A stretch of DNA of 64,000 nt from Rehmannia glutinosa (taxonomy: Eukaryota > Streptophyta > Magnoliopsida > Lamiales > Orobanchaceae): contig JABTTQ020000358.1 in NCBI GenBank assembly GCA_016081115.2, positions 124,001 to 188,000 of the forward strand, in the 5' to 3' direction. The notes under the pieces were generated by a model, which saw nothing but the letters and a program-made list of their open reading frames with translations, was not told the origin of the DNA and ran no database searches. Of this stretch, positions 23,226-33,733 are shown one piece after another. A program made the position numbers and the translations under genes. Each line of letters starts with the position of its first letter. The first letter of the stretch is position 1.

Positions 23226-24554
23226 GCCTCTCTCCTTCGTCGTCTTCTTCAGAACATGCTAATTTGTGCATCAGAAGAACCAAATCAAATATTGATTGGT
23301 GGTTTTGAAAAAAATTCTGTTTTACTTTTCCTTTCTGATGTTTCAACGGATTGGCTTCTGGTTGGCTTCGTCTGTCGAACACACGACAGCGTGACCCGAC
23401 CCTGCACCCGAACCTTCTACCAGTCGAAACGTGAACAGTTGAACGGGCATATCTAAAGTAAACCGTAAAACCATAAATGGGCCTCAATAAATAAAATGCT
23501 AGTTGGATCAAATTAGAATTGGGCCGAAACGTAAAATTTGCATCTTCTTCAAATATGTAAGCCCAACTTTATATATTCAATCCAAAGCGGATATTCTTGC
23601 TGCTATAGCTCACTCTCAGCTTTTTTTCTTCGCACAGTTTCGCGGTCGGCTCTTAATTGGAGTTGGAGTTTTCTTGGCCAAAGCGCAACGGTTATCCTTT
23701 CCCGGTTTCGAAGAATCGACTCTCATTGCAGTAAGTTATCCTATCTCTCTCTGCTTATCAATATTTAGGTTAATTTGAATTGGAATCAGATGTTGAGGAT
23801 TGGATTCTGTTGTTTTTTCTTTATAAAAATATTTGATGTTTGATTTGATTGCTCCGCGAGGATCGTTCCTGTATATCTCTGTTCTCATTCAATTAACAAA
23901 TCGTGGCACTGGTATGTTTCCTTTTGATCAAGATAGGTCCTATGAACCCAATCTGTTTGTTAAATCTCATTGCGCCGAAGGAGATTATGCGTTTTCATTT
24001 TTAAAATTTAATCCTTTGTTGAGTTGCCAGATTTCGTTCAAGCCTCAAACACAACATATTTTTGACCTGTTAGTTGTAATGTGCTTACTTTACAGACGTT
24101 CTTGTTTTCTTTCCTTATTGACTTCTCTGATTTGATTAAAATCAGTCCACTGATTGCCTGAGTTGCCAGATTTCTTTGTAAATTATGGCAGAATATTCAT
24201 TTTTGCATACTGTTTTATATTTTTGTTTATTGGCATTCTCCAGAACTTTTTCATATGTAAATATGTGTTTTTATTCAGATTTTTGTTGTCATTCCTCAAA
24301 TTGTAGTTTGTATTGATCTGTCAGACCTAAGCACATTGTGAGCTTTAAAAATTAAAACGAACATTTTTGTGATTTGATTAATTTTGTGATTAACATTTCA
24401 GGATCCTCATTTCTCAAGTAGTACATTTATCGTTTTATGTTGCTGATTTTCAATTATGTTCCTTTTTCTGATCTCCATCTAAGGTAATTCATTTTGTTTC
24501 TTTTTGTTTTTCAGAAAGTCCGTTCAAATTCTGAATCTCTTGTTCAAGAAAAAG
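23226..24554 (+). promoter_or_regulatory. Divergent promoter region, and 5' UTR exon and intron of the GNA1-like gene
   Basis: The ISCA2-like start codon (minus, 23225) and the GNA1-like transcript (plus) face away from each other. A TATA-like 'tttatatatt' lies at about 23568, so plus-strand transcription probably begins near 23600. A good donor 'gca|gtaagt' at 23731 and an acceptor 'tttttcag' ending at 24514 predict a 784-bp 5' UTR intron before the start at 24555. This leaves only about 375 bp between the two presumed transcription units. Splice sites were read by eye. Confidence 0.6.
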
Positions 24555-25031
24555 ATGCAAACAACAAACTCCTCCACAGAAGAAGAAGAGATCTTTCAAG
24601 TGAGGAAACTAGAGATCTCAGACAAGAAAAAGGGATTCGTTGACCTACTTCAACAACTTACTCTATGCGACTCCATATCTGATGAGGTATTTGAAGAACA
24701 ATTTAATGAGATTGCTAAATGCGGGGATAACCACCTTATATGCGTGATAGAAGACAATAATTCAGGGAAGATTGTTGGCACTGGGAGTGTGTTCATAGAA
24801 AAGAAATTTATTAGAAATTGTGGCAAAGTTGGTCATATTGAAGATGTGGTGGTAGATTCAAGTGTTCGAGGCAAGCAATTAGGGAAGAAAATTATCGGGT
24901 TCTTGTCCGATCATGCTCGGAAAATGGGTTGTTACAAGGTGATTCTTGATTGCAGCGTTGAGAACAGACCATTTTACGAGCGATGTGGTTTCAAGCAAAA
25001 GGAAATTCAGATGGTGAAGTACTTCGTTTGA
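24555..25031 (+). CDS. GNA1: Glucosamine-6-phosphate N-acetyltransferase (GNAT family)
   Basis: A 158-aa product with an uninterrupted coding exon. The start is set by the first ATG after the predicted 5' UTR acceptor at 24514. The GNAT fold is clear: 'GTGSVFIEKKF' (about 76-85), 'GHIEDVVVDSSVRGKQLGKK' (about 93-112) with the acetyl-CoA-binding R-G-K-Q-L-G loop, and 'CSVENRPFYERCGF' (about 133-146), which is diagnostic of GNA1. The enzyme transfers acetyl from acetyl-CoA to glucosamine-6-phosphate on the way to UDP-GlcNAc, used for N-glycans and GPI anchors. Length and lack of coding introns match known plant GNA1. It is divergently paired with the ISCA2-like gene. A SINE has inserted about 85 bp after the stop. 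Confidence 0.92.
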   Translation: MQTTNSSTEEEEIFQVRKLEISDKKKGFVDLLQQLTLCDSISDEVFEEQFNEIAKCGDNHLICVIEDNNSGKIVGTGSVFIEKKFIRNCGKVGHIEDVVVDSSVRGKQLGKKIIGFLSDHARKMGCYKVILDCSVENRPFYERCGFKQKEIQMVKYFV

Positions 25032-25114
25032 TGTTCTGTCAGGTTGGTAATTGAATATGTCATAACTACATTAATATAATGTTTATAGTTTTGTCAATAA
25101 CCATCATGTTATTG

Positions 25115-25332
25115 TTTTTTTTTTTTTTGTCGACCCAGAGTATCCCCACACCAGCTGGGGGCACAGACCACACTGCCTTCGGCCTATGGGACATCCGTCC
25201 TTCCCAGGGATGGTACTAATCTCTGGGGGAGGAGGACAAACCCAACCCCAAAACTCCGCGGTAGTCAAGAATCGAACCTGAGACCTCAGGGTTGCAATTG
25301 CAACCCCTCAACCACCAGGCCAACCCTGGGGT
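25115..25332 (-). mobile_element. tRNA-derived SINE, full length, with perfect 17-bp TSD
   Basis: The minus strand reads from 25332. Box-A-like 'tggcctggtgg' is at 25322-25312 and box-B-like 'ggttcgattct' at 25278-25268; a G/C-rich body and a poly(A) tail follow, seen as poly-T just after 25115. A perfect 17-bp duplication 'taaccatcatgttattg' flanks it (25098-25114 and 25333-25349). The intact duplication suggests a fairly recent insertion. It lies just downstream of the GNA1-like gene. Confidence 0.9.
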
Positions 25333-25538
25333 TAACCATCATGTTATTGGAAATTATGAGTTTTGACATTATATTTCTGTAGCCCCATCGATTTTGTCAT
25401 TTATACAAGTCGTCCCCTAAAGCATGTACAGAAGAGCATCCTAAAACATCAATCAATCAGTACATGTTCTCAAAAAGAATCATAACATTCGGATACAAGT
25501 GAACATAATCTTGTATACTTGTGTTTTTTTTTTTTTTT

Positions 25539-25822
25539 GGGATAATTACAAAAAGTACCCCTAAGGTTTGACCTAATTACAAAAAAAACCCACCTAACTT
25601 TCAAAATTACAAAAAGTACCTTGAGGTTTGATTCAATATTGAATTTAAGGGGTAAACTGTAACATTTTTATAAATATGAGGGGGGATTTTGAAATGTTTA
25701 TTTCTTATGAAGGGGTAAATGTTAGACAAGATAAAACCTTAGGGGTATTTTTATAATTTTTAAAGTTAGCTGGTTTTTTTTTAATTAGGTTAAACCTCAA
25801 GGGTACTTTTTGTAATTAACCC
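25539..25822. mobile_element. Mutator-like MITE of the 'gggataattac' family
   Basis: The termini are 'gggataattacaaaaa' and the inverse of '...tttttgtaattaaccc'. It shares the internal 'aaggtttga', 'aaactgtaac' and 'tttgaaatgttt' blocks with the copies at 12151, 28546 and 35645. It inserted in a T-run, so the duplication is simply T9 on both sides. Confidence 0.75.
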
Positions 25823-26213
25823 TTTTTTTTTTAATGGACAGTAGTAGCAACTGGGATATAACGATTGGCTTTACTCTGCCAAGATATCCCTCGAGACTCT
25901 TTTTTAATCCATTTCAATTCACTGCTTAAAGTTGACACAAGTCTAGAAAATTGCCAATCCAGCTTCGTATCATAGTCCAAACTGAAGCACAAAAATCTGT
26001 ATCGAAAAAATTTGTACAGGTTGATGGGTCGATGAGATAATTTTTCATTTCTTTTAGAACCAGATTTTGATTTTTGAAGCCTTACTATCCAATACTATTT
26101 AATTTGTTGGGATGGAAGAAATATCATATACAGCCTGTTCCAAAATCACCAGTTCGAACCGAATTGAAATTAAAAGATCTCGATTAGATACAAGAAAACC
26201 CTTTAAGTTTTAT
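25823..26213. other. Intergenic, no gene seen
   Basis: AT-rich DNA between a MITE and the duplicated albumin segment. I see nothing recognisable. Confidence 0.4.
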
Positions 26214-26329
26214 TAGGAAAATACACACAGAACAATGTGTACATACTTATTACAAAAAACACATTCACAAACTCAAAACCATTTTATTCTAGTACTTCCT
26301 CAGACCACTTCAGATGATCTTTCTGTTTC

Positions 26330-26791
26330 TTACACAAAGACGACCCTAATCTGGCATTGTTGTGGCCTCATATTGCACTTGCGAGGAAGCTCTGTAGCCC
26401 TCTGATAGACCTGAGATTGCCCCATCTGCTCCTGTCCGCCCTGCTGCAACTGCCTCACCGCGTGCCTGATGGCTTCGCACCGGCATTGCTCGTTCACGTT
26501 CTGCAACTGTTGGCAGCATTCTCTCAGGGATTGCTGTTGTTGCCCTGGATTTCCAGTGCTCATTTCGAGGACTTCATCTTCTTCGTTGTACGGACTCCTC
26601 TGAGACAGGTACCTCTGGCACGACCGGAACTGGCGCCCCTGGAGCTGGCGTTGGCACTGCTGTTGCTGGCCTGGATTGCCCTCCTCGTCGAAAGTGGTGG
26701 TGGTGACGGTGGTGGTGTAGGTGGTGGCGGTGGCGAGGGTCACCAGGGCCACCAGGAGAGCCGCGGCCAGGGTTATCTTCTTTGTTGCCAT
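26330..26791 (-). CDS. 2S albumin seed storage protein, copy A
   Basis: A single-exon precursor of 153 aa. Residues 1-22 form a hydrophobic ER signal peptide. The mature region has eight cysteines in the order of the family, C46, C58, C92-C93, C103-x-C105, C139 and C146, which form four disulfides between small and large chains. 'SPYNEEDEVLEMSTGN' is the likely processed linker region. The protein is rich in Gln (QQQQ runs) and Arg. 2S albumins are vacuolar nitrogen and sulfur stores of seeds, and the family includes food allergens such as the sesame albumins, which this one closely resembles. It differs from copy B at only six residues (4, 60, 70, 83, 97, 122). A seed-type promoter lies upstream. 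Confidence 0.95.
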   Translation of the reverse strand: MATKKITLAAALLVALVTLATATTYTTTVTTTTFDEEGNPGQQQQCQRQLQGRQFRSCQRYLSQRSPYNEEDEVLEMSTGNPGQQQQSLRECCQQLQNVNEQCRCEAIRHAVRQLQQGGQEQMGQSQVYQRATELPRKCNMRPQQCQIRVVFV

Positions 26792-26865
26792 TGTTGTGTG
26801 TGTGGATATATCTGATATATATTTGGGAATGATTGGTGTGGTGGGAGAAATGGTGGTCGAGGTGG

Positions 26866-26983
26866 TATTTATGGTGGATTTGTGGGGTTTGCATGACTTT
26901 TACGTGTTGGTTTCTTGGGAGAGTGACAGAGTGGAGGTGGATGCATTTTGCGATTTCGAGCTTCCACATCGATTTTACATGCA
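26866..26983 (-). promoter_or_regulatory. Seed-type promoter elements of albumin A (TATA, ACGT core, RY)
   Basis: Reading the minus strand towards the gene: an RY core CATGCA/TGCATG at 26983-26978, an ACGT element ('ccaacacgtaaaag') near 26909-26896, another GCATG nearby, and a TATA box 'ataaata' at 26872-26866, about 75 bp before the ATG. RY motifs bind B3 factors (ABI3, FUS3, LEC2) and ACGT cores bind bZIPs in embryo storage-gene promoters. The same set is kept in copy B. Confidence 0.7.
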
Positions 26984-27151
26984 AATGTTGCCAAATATTC
27001 AAGTGGGAAATTGAATTGGAAGATGTCACAAGTTGGTATAAGGATTTGGAGTTTGTATGAAGATATATGTCACAAGATGGTAGTACAAACAAATGGAATT
27101 TCTTGTCGTAATTGAATATTGTTTTTGCATTTAGATTTTAGTATTATTCGT

Positions 27152-28405
27152 TAGGCGTGACAATTCGGGTCGTGTTTGGGTTCGCAGATCGTGTTGAGAC
27201 ACGATAATTACACAAATTTGGCCAACCCGAATACGACTTGTATATTTTTCAGTCTTTGAATAGATTTTCTATTCATTATGATAAAATGAGAATTTTGGGT
27301 AATTTATATATAGAATATTAAAAACATAACGAATTACAATTAAAATATGCAAATCGTAATTTGACTTGATAATAGGCTTATCAGATTAGGCCTCCAAGGA
27401 ACATTAACAAACTCCAAATAAGTTCTACTCCTAAAATATATTAACATTCAAACAAAAAAAATGTAATTAAAGTTTAAGAGAGAACACAAACATATGATGC
27501 AAATATAAATGAAACAACAATTAATTAATTCACCAAATATCATGTAGAATTAGTTACAAATTTCTTCTTTTTTTTTTGTTGAACGATAGAATTTTATCAT
27601 AACAACTCAAAAATTAAAATTACAACTACAATCGTAGCAACGGGCTGCAAGAGCGACAAGACTAACTAAGAGCCAAGCGGGAATTGGTAAAACCAATTGA
27701 TTCACATGGACTAAAAACTATCCACCCCAAACTAAACACTCCACGCCGGGAGACTTCAGCACTCCTTAAAGGAGACTGTAACACACCAAAAAAAAACTAA
27801 AATCGGGCACGAGCAACCACTACATCTTTGCGACGAGAAAAAATCGATCCGCCTACGAGTTTCGCAAATCAACCGAGAAAAGAAAACACAAACAAAATAA
27901 GAAAACAACAGTTTTACTAACAAACTAGAGAAAAAAACAAAAATTGCCTCTCCTCTCCCAAATCTCTGCCATGACCCATCGTTTCTCCGCTCCGAGACAC
28001 CTCCGTGAAGCTCCGACCCGCGCCTGGACCAAAAATTTCGGCCACCTTCATACGCCCAAGGGACCGCCATTTGGTATCCCTCCAATAGAAAACATGAAGG
28101 AGGAGGGGGAGGAGGGCGACTGTAATGGGAGAGGGAGGGGGAACGTGCTAGGGTTTATTTTTGGGGTTAGAGAGAAGGGGGAGAGAAAAAGGTTAGAGAG
28201 AGAAGGGGGAGTGTTTTCTTTTTGAGTTTTACAAATTTCTTCGTCAAATGGGTTAAATGGGTCATTTTGGGTCAATCCAAAATTGACCCATTTATTATTC
28301 GGGTCAATTAGATCTGACACGATTATGACCCGAATAATAAATGGGTTGACCATAACCCGCTTATATCTTGTTAGGTTCGTGTCGTGTCAGGGATTGACAC
28401 TCCTA
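27152..28405. mobile_element. hAT-like element, split by a retroelement
   Basis: The left end is 'taggcgtgacaattcgggtc' and the inverse of the right end is 'taggagtgtcaatccctgac', with 'gggtcgtgttt' and 'gtgtcgtgtc' type blocks inside. The flanking 8-mers 'ttattcgt' and 'ttattcac' match at 6 of 8 positions, fitting an old 8-bp duplication. A 661-bp retroelement (27568-28228) sits inside it, so this element was there first. Confidence 0.6.
27568..28228 (-). mobile_element. Unclassified non-coding poly(A) retroelement, copy 1
   Basis: It starts with a T-run at 27568 (the poly(A) tail on the minus strand) and is flanked by a perfect 14-bp duplication 'ttacaaatttcttc' (27554-27567 and 28229-28242). 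The body shares 'aacaactcaaaaatt', 'gggagacttca', 'gggcacgagcaaccac' and 'cctacgagtttcgc' with the copy at 53541-54809. Minus-strand 5' sequence is CT-rich ('ctctctctaacc'). No reverse transcriptase, no LTRs and no tRNA-like promoter are seen. Most likely a LINE-mobilised non-autonomous element. Confidence 0.75.
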
Positions 28406-28545
28406 TTATTCACCATGTCGATCTTTGTTAAAATTATATATTTTTTTTGAAACGTTTGTTAAAATTATTTAATTATTGGTCATCAGCTCCCCCCAACCCA
28501 AAAAAAAACAACTAATCTGATTTTTGTAATTATCCATATATATTA

Positions 28546-28825
28546 GGGATCATTACAAAAAGCGCGGTTTGAGCTAATTACCCAAAAAAAAAAGAGAATT
28601 TTGAAAATTACAAAAAAACGCTTTGAGGTTTGATTGTGTCTTAAATTTAGTGGGGAAACTGTAATATTTTGATAAAAGGAAAGGGAGCTTTTGAAATATT
28701 TTTTGCATATGATGGGGAAATTGTAAGACGGATCAAACTTAAAGAGTTTTTTTTGTAATTTTCAAAAATCCTAGGGTTTTTTTATAATTAGTCTGAACCT
28801 CGGGGTGGTTTTTTGTAATTATCAC
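28546..28825. mobile_element. Mutator-like MITE of the 'gggataattac' family (diverged)
   Basis: The termini 'gggatcattacaaaaa' and 'ttttgtaattatcac' are slightly decayed. Internal 'ttgaggtttgat' and 'gaaactgtaatattttgat' blocks match the family. The flanking 9-mers 'tatatatta' (28537-28545) and 'taaatatta' (28826-28834) agree at 8 of 9 positions. Confidence 0.7.
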
Positions 28826-29334
28826 TAAATATTATATAATGGAAATTGTGGGAACTAGCCATTTTGGATATGGTAAGGGGAATTCTTTTCTATCCACTCC
28901 TATAAAAAAGCCATTTTTAATACCCAATTTTCCTAGTCTTTTACCCAAATATCTTTACTTTTTTTTATTCCTTTTAAACACTACAAACAATGAATTTCCT
29001 TTCTCTTCTCTCTTTTTCTTACCCCCAAAATTAATTTGAAGATGATATAGAGTCCCACTATAAATTTATATCGTGGAGCAAGTGGCCACTCACTATATAA
29101 CTTATATTATTCATTTATATCATAGAGCAGATTGCGACTATATAAATGCAAGATATTTGGAAGATGTTGGATAACGTTTGCCACGATGTAGTATGCCACA
29201 ACTATGATTTTTATGACATGATATGAATTATAACCTCTCTTTTTTACCAGCTTAAATGAGTGGGGCCTACAGGCTTCACCCCATTTAACACCTCTAATCG
29301 TTGTTCAGGTTGCCATGTTATGATTCATAAATTT
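28826..29334. other. Intergenic, no gene seen
   Basis: AT-rich DNA. Words such as 'tatatcgtggagcaagtggc' and 'tatatcatagagcagattgc' recur with variation at 29060-29140. No coding signal. Confidence 0.4.
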
Positions 29335-30780
29335 TGGGAAAATAGTTATTTTGGCATTATAACTTGGACTACTTGGAGATTTAGTTCTCTAAATAGTCAC
29401 ATTTAAATTTTGGTCCAATATCTTTCAAAAACTTGGACAATTAGTCCTATTTTGACCAAATTTATGTAATTTTACCGTAATTGCAAATAAGGACCTACGA
29501 CTGCTAATGTATCTAATAAACTTAGAGATTTTGGTAATTTGGCGCAAAAATTGATACGCCAAATCACTAAAAATTGACACACAAAATTTGGGAATTTTAA
29601 TGTTTTTAAAAATTCCCTTGTGCATAATTGGTATTTTAAAATTAGTCACATTAGATTGTTGGTTTTTTCTTCATAAAAAAATATTTTATAGTCATGTTTT
29701 TCAAAAATATTTTTTTTGGCCATTTTTTGAGTTCAAATGTTCACTTTGCCTTTTTGTTCATTTTTTGGGACCGTTAATTTTTTGAAAAAATGGCCAAATA
29801 CCTCACTAGAGAATACACGAAGGGTATAACCGTTAGTTTTTAGTCAAAATGGCTAAAAACATATGTGTTTGAAAAACATGACTATTTTTTATTTTCACAA
29901 AATAGAAGTGCCCAATTTGGCCTATTACCACTTAAAAATTTGGGGAAATTACATAAAATAACATCTTTCTTGTAAACATACCACAAAATACGCTCATATC
30001 ACTTTTGTACCTATTTCTTTCCTTATGTACCTATTTTTTTTTTCCTTTTTTACACTCCTGCATATTTTTTTTAATTATTTTTACTTTTTTTTGTTGTTCG
30101 TGTATTACTTTATATGTTGTTTCGATGTTGTTTAAATTTGTTTCTTTGTTGATTCGATGTTTCAAAATAACTTTTACCTATTTTTTATTCTTTTTTTGTT
30201 CATGCATTGTTTTGTACATTGTTTATGTGTTGTTCTATAATATTTTTAATGTTGTTCTAATATTTTTTTTGTTCTTTTCATATAGTGTTCAATGTGTAAA
30301 TACATCTTTTACCTATTTTTAAGCTCTTTTTATTCATGTGGTGTTTTTAATATTTTTTTACGTTGTTTTTGGATTGTTTCCATACCGTTTTTAATATTGT
30401 TTTGATGTTTCTTTGTTGTTTCCATGTAGTTTTCGATGTTTAAATATAATTTTCACCTATTTTTAACTCTTTTTGCTCATATTGTATTTTCTATATTGTT
30501 TCTGGTTTATTTCTATATTGTTTCCTAGTTGTTTTCATGTTTAATATATTTTCAACTTTTCATGCATTGGATCAAAAATTGAATTGTGTTTTTTTATTCA
30601 TGTTGTTTCTATAATATTTTTAATTTGTTTGGTTTTAATATATGTTGTTTTATGCGTATATTTCTTGATTTTTTATAAGACTTCGAGTATAAAATAGATT
30701 ATTTAATGAGGGCAAAATTTATTTTCCACTCAAACTTTAAACTTCATAAATAAAATCGTACAAATATGATGTAAGTACAG
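29335..30780. repeat. AT-rich dispersed repeat, related to 32363-33540
   Basis: From about 29941 ('gggaaattacataaaataac') the tract is dominated by imperfect 'gttgtttc(g/t)atgttg' and 'tacctattttta' words. The same opening and words recur from 32363 onward. The part at 29650-29890 ('catgtttttcaaaaatatttt', 'ggccattttttgag') resembles 33240-33540. Open frames in it are runs of Phe, Leu and Tyr from T-rich DNA and are not genes. Confidence 0.55.
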
Positions 30781-31520
30781 AACTAGTTAACTACTACTCA
30801 AGCATAATGTCACGCAGTTGGCTTTTACGACTCATTTTTCGCCATCTGCCGGGACAAAGAGGCTCACCATTGTACGTAGTCCGTCTTCTAGAATCACCTA
30901 GCATGATTCTAGAATGATCTAAAATAGTATAAAAGAGTCTAAAATGTTGTAGAAGAGTATAGAGCATTGTAGAAGAGTTGGAATGTTCTAGAAGAATCTA
31001 GAATATTGTGGAAGAGTCTAGAATGGGGTAGAATAGTCTAAAATGTTATAGAGTAGTATGAAACTATGTAGAAAGTTGTAGACTAGAGTACAAAATTATA
31101 GAATACTTGTAGAATATGTAGGAATTATGTGGAGAGTTCTAGAGAATTTATCCCTAGCGTTGGATCAAATGAATCACCACCGTTCATTAAGGAGGTGGGA
31201 TAGTATAAATAGGTGAATGATCTCATTTGTAACCAACCAAACATCTTGTAAGCAAGTTGAGTGAGTAATAAAGTGTTCCTTTTCAAATTTTCTTGAGTGC
31301 TTATTATGTAGCCATGGCGATTAATGAAGGAGCTAAGGCCTCACGGTTGTTGTTGAGGGAACAAGTCCGTAGTAGTTGGAATATATGGCCCATTTGTGTT
31401 AGCCCATGGTTGTTGTTGAGGGAACAAGTCCATAACAGATGGTATCAGAGCCCGATTCGGGCGGAGTATTGTGAAGTAGTTGTTGGAATCTGTGGCCCAT
31501 TTGTGTTAGCCCATGTCCAA
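30781..31520 (+). mobile_element. LTR-retrotransposon debris with a primer-binding site
   Basis: A primer-binding site 'tggtatcagagccc' (31440-31453) follows '...cataaca', as at the junction of a 5' LTR and interior. Upstream, 30885-31100 holds many imperfect copies of 'agtctagaatgttgtagaag', and 31240-31300 reads like an LTR 3' part ('gtgagtaataaagtgttcc'). The phrase 'gttgttgttgagggaacaag' occurs at about 31348 and 31409 and again near 31817, so the piece is rearranged. No gag or pol sequence is visible; boundaries are approximate. Confidence 0.5.
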
Positions 31521-32362
31521 TAATGTTTGACCCAAAATTACAGCCCAATATCTAACTATTCATTCTTTTTCTATTTTTATCTTGATACCGAACAAGTTTG
31601 TAAAGTAAAAAAAACTCCCAACCCTTGCAAAATGACAAAGAAGAATTAGCTCCCAATGTGTGAAAAACTAGGAAAGTAGGAAACTAATAAATACATAAAA
31701 TCACAAATATCGGGTAGCAGAGATTGAAGAATCACTAACTTCTTCCTAATTGCATTCAAACACATGATAAAATTGGAAAGGACAAATCGTCAAACACAAA
31801 TAAGGTAAATGCGGTTGTTGTTGAGGGAACAAATCGGTGACAATAATCCTCAATCATGTTTGACCTTTTCTTGGACAAATTATTATCTTTCAATATAAAA
31901 TATATAAAACAAAAATCAATAGTTAGTAAGAAGTTTATATTTATGTATATATTATTGAAATCAAATTGTAAAAAAAGATATAAAAGTATTATAAATGAGT
32001 TGTAGAATTAAAATGAGTGAAAAAAATGTTCTTTAAAAATAAATGCTCATGTCATACAAACTAAAATGATCATGTGAATTTGAAAAATATATACTACAAG
32101 AGATAATAAAAATAGATATAGAATATTAAAATTATATCTATATTTTCTTTTGGCAAAATGGCGAGCTAGCGGGGCGTCTAACGGGCTTTGAGCTAAATGG
32201 CCCAGGGCAAAAAGATTTGATTTAAATGCGTCAAAATAATTTGGTTATAACCTTCTTTTTTCCAATTTAAAAAAGTCCATTGAAAGTCGCAACACGTTTA
32301 AATCCCGGGTAGGGAAATCTTATAGGAGTGGGTAAAAAAAATTCTCTTATCCAAAACGTGTA
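31521..32362. other. Intergenic, no gene seen
   Basis: AT-rich DNA with another copy of the 'gttgttgttgagggaacaa' phrase near 31817. Nothing coding. Confidence 0.4.
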
Positions 32363-33172
32363 CTTAAAAAATTAGGGAAATTACACAAAATACGCTGATT
32401 TTTGTACCATTACCACATAATACGCTCCTATTACTCTTATGCCTATTTTTTTACTTTTGTACCTAATTTATTTTTTTACGCTCCTTGCTATTTTTTTTTT
32501 ATTTTTATTTTTTTTCGTTTTTTTTCCTGCATTGTTTTATATGTTATATAAGTTGTTTCGAGGTTGTTTAAATTTGTTTCTTTATTGTTTCTATGTTGTT
32601 TCTTTGTTGTTTCGATGTTTCAAAATAACTTTAACCTATTTTTATGCTGTTTTTTATTCATATATTATTTTGTACATTGTTTCTATTGTTTCGGTGTTGT
32701 TTTATAATATTTTTAATGTTGTTCTAATAATGTTTTTTGTTGTTTTCATGTAGTATTCAATGTGTAAATACAATTTTACCTATTTTTAAGCTTTTTTTAT
32801 TCATGTTGTGTTTTTAATATTTTTTACGTTGTTTCTGGGTTGTTTTCATACCCTTTTTAATGTTGTTCTGATATTCTTTTGTTGTTTCAATGAAGTTTTC
32901 GATGTTTAAATACAATTTTTTACCTATTTTTATTAAAAGAAACATGTTTGAAACAATGTTGAAACACAGAAACATTCAAACATGTTAGAAACATGTTTGA
33001 AACAATGTTGAAACAAGGCGTAAAATTTTCCGGGAATTTTTGCTGGAGCGTATTGTTCTGTAAAAAATGAGCGCGGAGCATAAATTTAGGTAAAATTGCA
33101 TCGGGAAGCGTAAAAGGCTGGTATTGACTTAAAAAGGTGGGTATTTCTGTCATAAGCCCTAAAAAATTTCCC
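32363..33172. repeat. AT-rich element with inverted termini, related to 29941-30560
   Basis: It begins 'gggaaattacacaaaatacgc' and ends with the inverse of 'gggaaattttttaggg', so it may be a TIR element of about 0.8 kb. The interior is T-rich with repeated 'gttgtttc' words, then a 28-bp block containing 'aaacatgtttgaaac' and 'aatgttgaaaca' twice (about 32939-33017). No clear target duplication. Confidence 0.45.
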
Positions 33173-33733
33173 AAATCCTTCTACTAATTCTGACATCTTC
33201 TAATTCATTTGTGTAAATAGGCCATTTTAGTTTACATTTTCAAAAGATGAAAAATAGTCATGTTTTCTAAAACATGTTCTTTAGCCTTTTTGATTAACAA
33301 ATAATAGTTGTACTTGTATTCTTTGGTGAGTTACTTGGCCATTTAAAAAAAAAAAAAACTGATGTGCAACATTTGTTGGTACCGAAAAATCTTTCTTGAT
33401 CCTGAAAATTATACTGGTCTCGCGGTCCGGAGAAATGAAAAAAACTGCAGAATGTACAGCTGAACTCAAGAAAGGCCAAAAAAACATGTTCTTGAAAAAT
33501 ATTTTTGATACGGACAAATGGCCAAAAATCCAATCCATCGGACTCAAGGAGTAAGAAAAAGACCAATATGTATAAGAAACAAAAAAACACTTCATTTTTC
33601 TATTTCTAGGAAAATACACACAACACCATGTGTACATAGCTTATTACAAAAAACACATTCACAAACTCAAAACCATTTTATTCAAGTACTTCCTCAGTCC
33701 ACCACCTCAGGTGATTGATCACTCGATTATATC

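Larger units (their letters stand above)
26214..27140 (-). repeat. Albumin duplication unit A
   Basis: This segment, containing one 2S albumin gene with its 3' flank and promoter, is homologous to about 33607-34765. The shared sequence starts near 'aggaaaatacacaca' on the 3' side and runs to about 'ttgtcgtaattgaat' upstream of the promoter. Both copies have the same orientation, about 7.4 kb apart. Confidence 0.8.

Noticed and set aside
25268..25322. tRNA-like box A and box B
   Set aside because: No tRNA cloverleaf; poly(A) tail and 17-bp duplication show that this is a SINE.
26357..27092. Long frames overlapping albumin A on both strands
   Set aside because: They are frame shadows of the Gln-rich albumin gene and its upstream flank; the albumin frame has the signal peptide and eight-cysteine pattern.
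27756..28353. Two overlapping frames of about 100 codons on the minus strand
   Set aside because: They lie in the non-coding poly(A) retroelement and are not conserved with the second copy.
31440..31453. A complete LTR retrotransposon starting at this primer-binding site
   Set aside because: No gag or pol reading follows and the second LTR is not found; only debris can be claimed.
29941..32753. Phe/Leu/Tyr-rich frames resembling membrane proteins
   Set aside because: They come from T-rich repeat tracts; the hydrophobic look is a by-product of composition.
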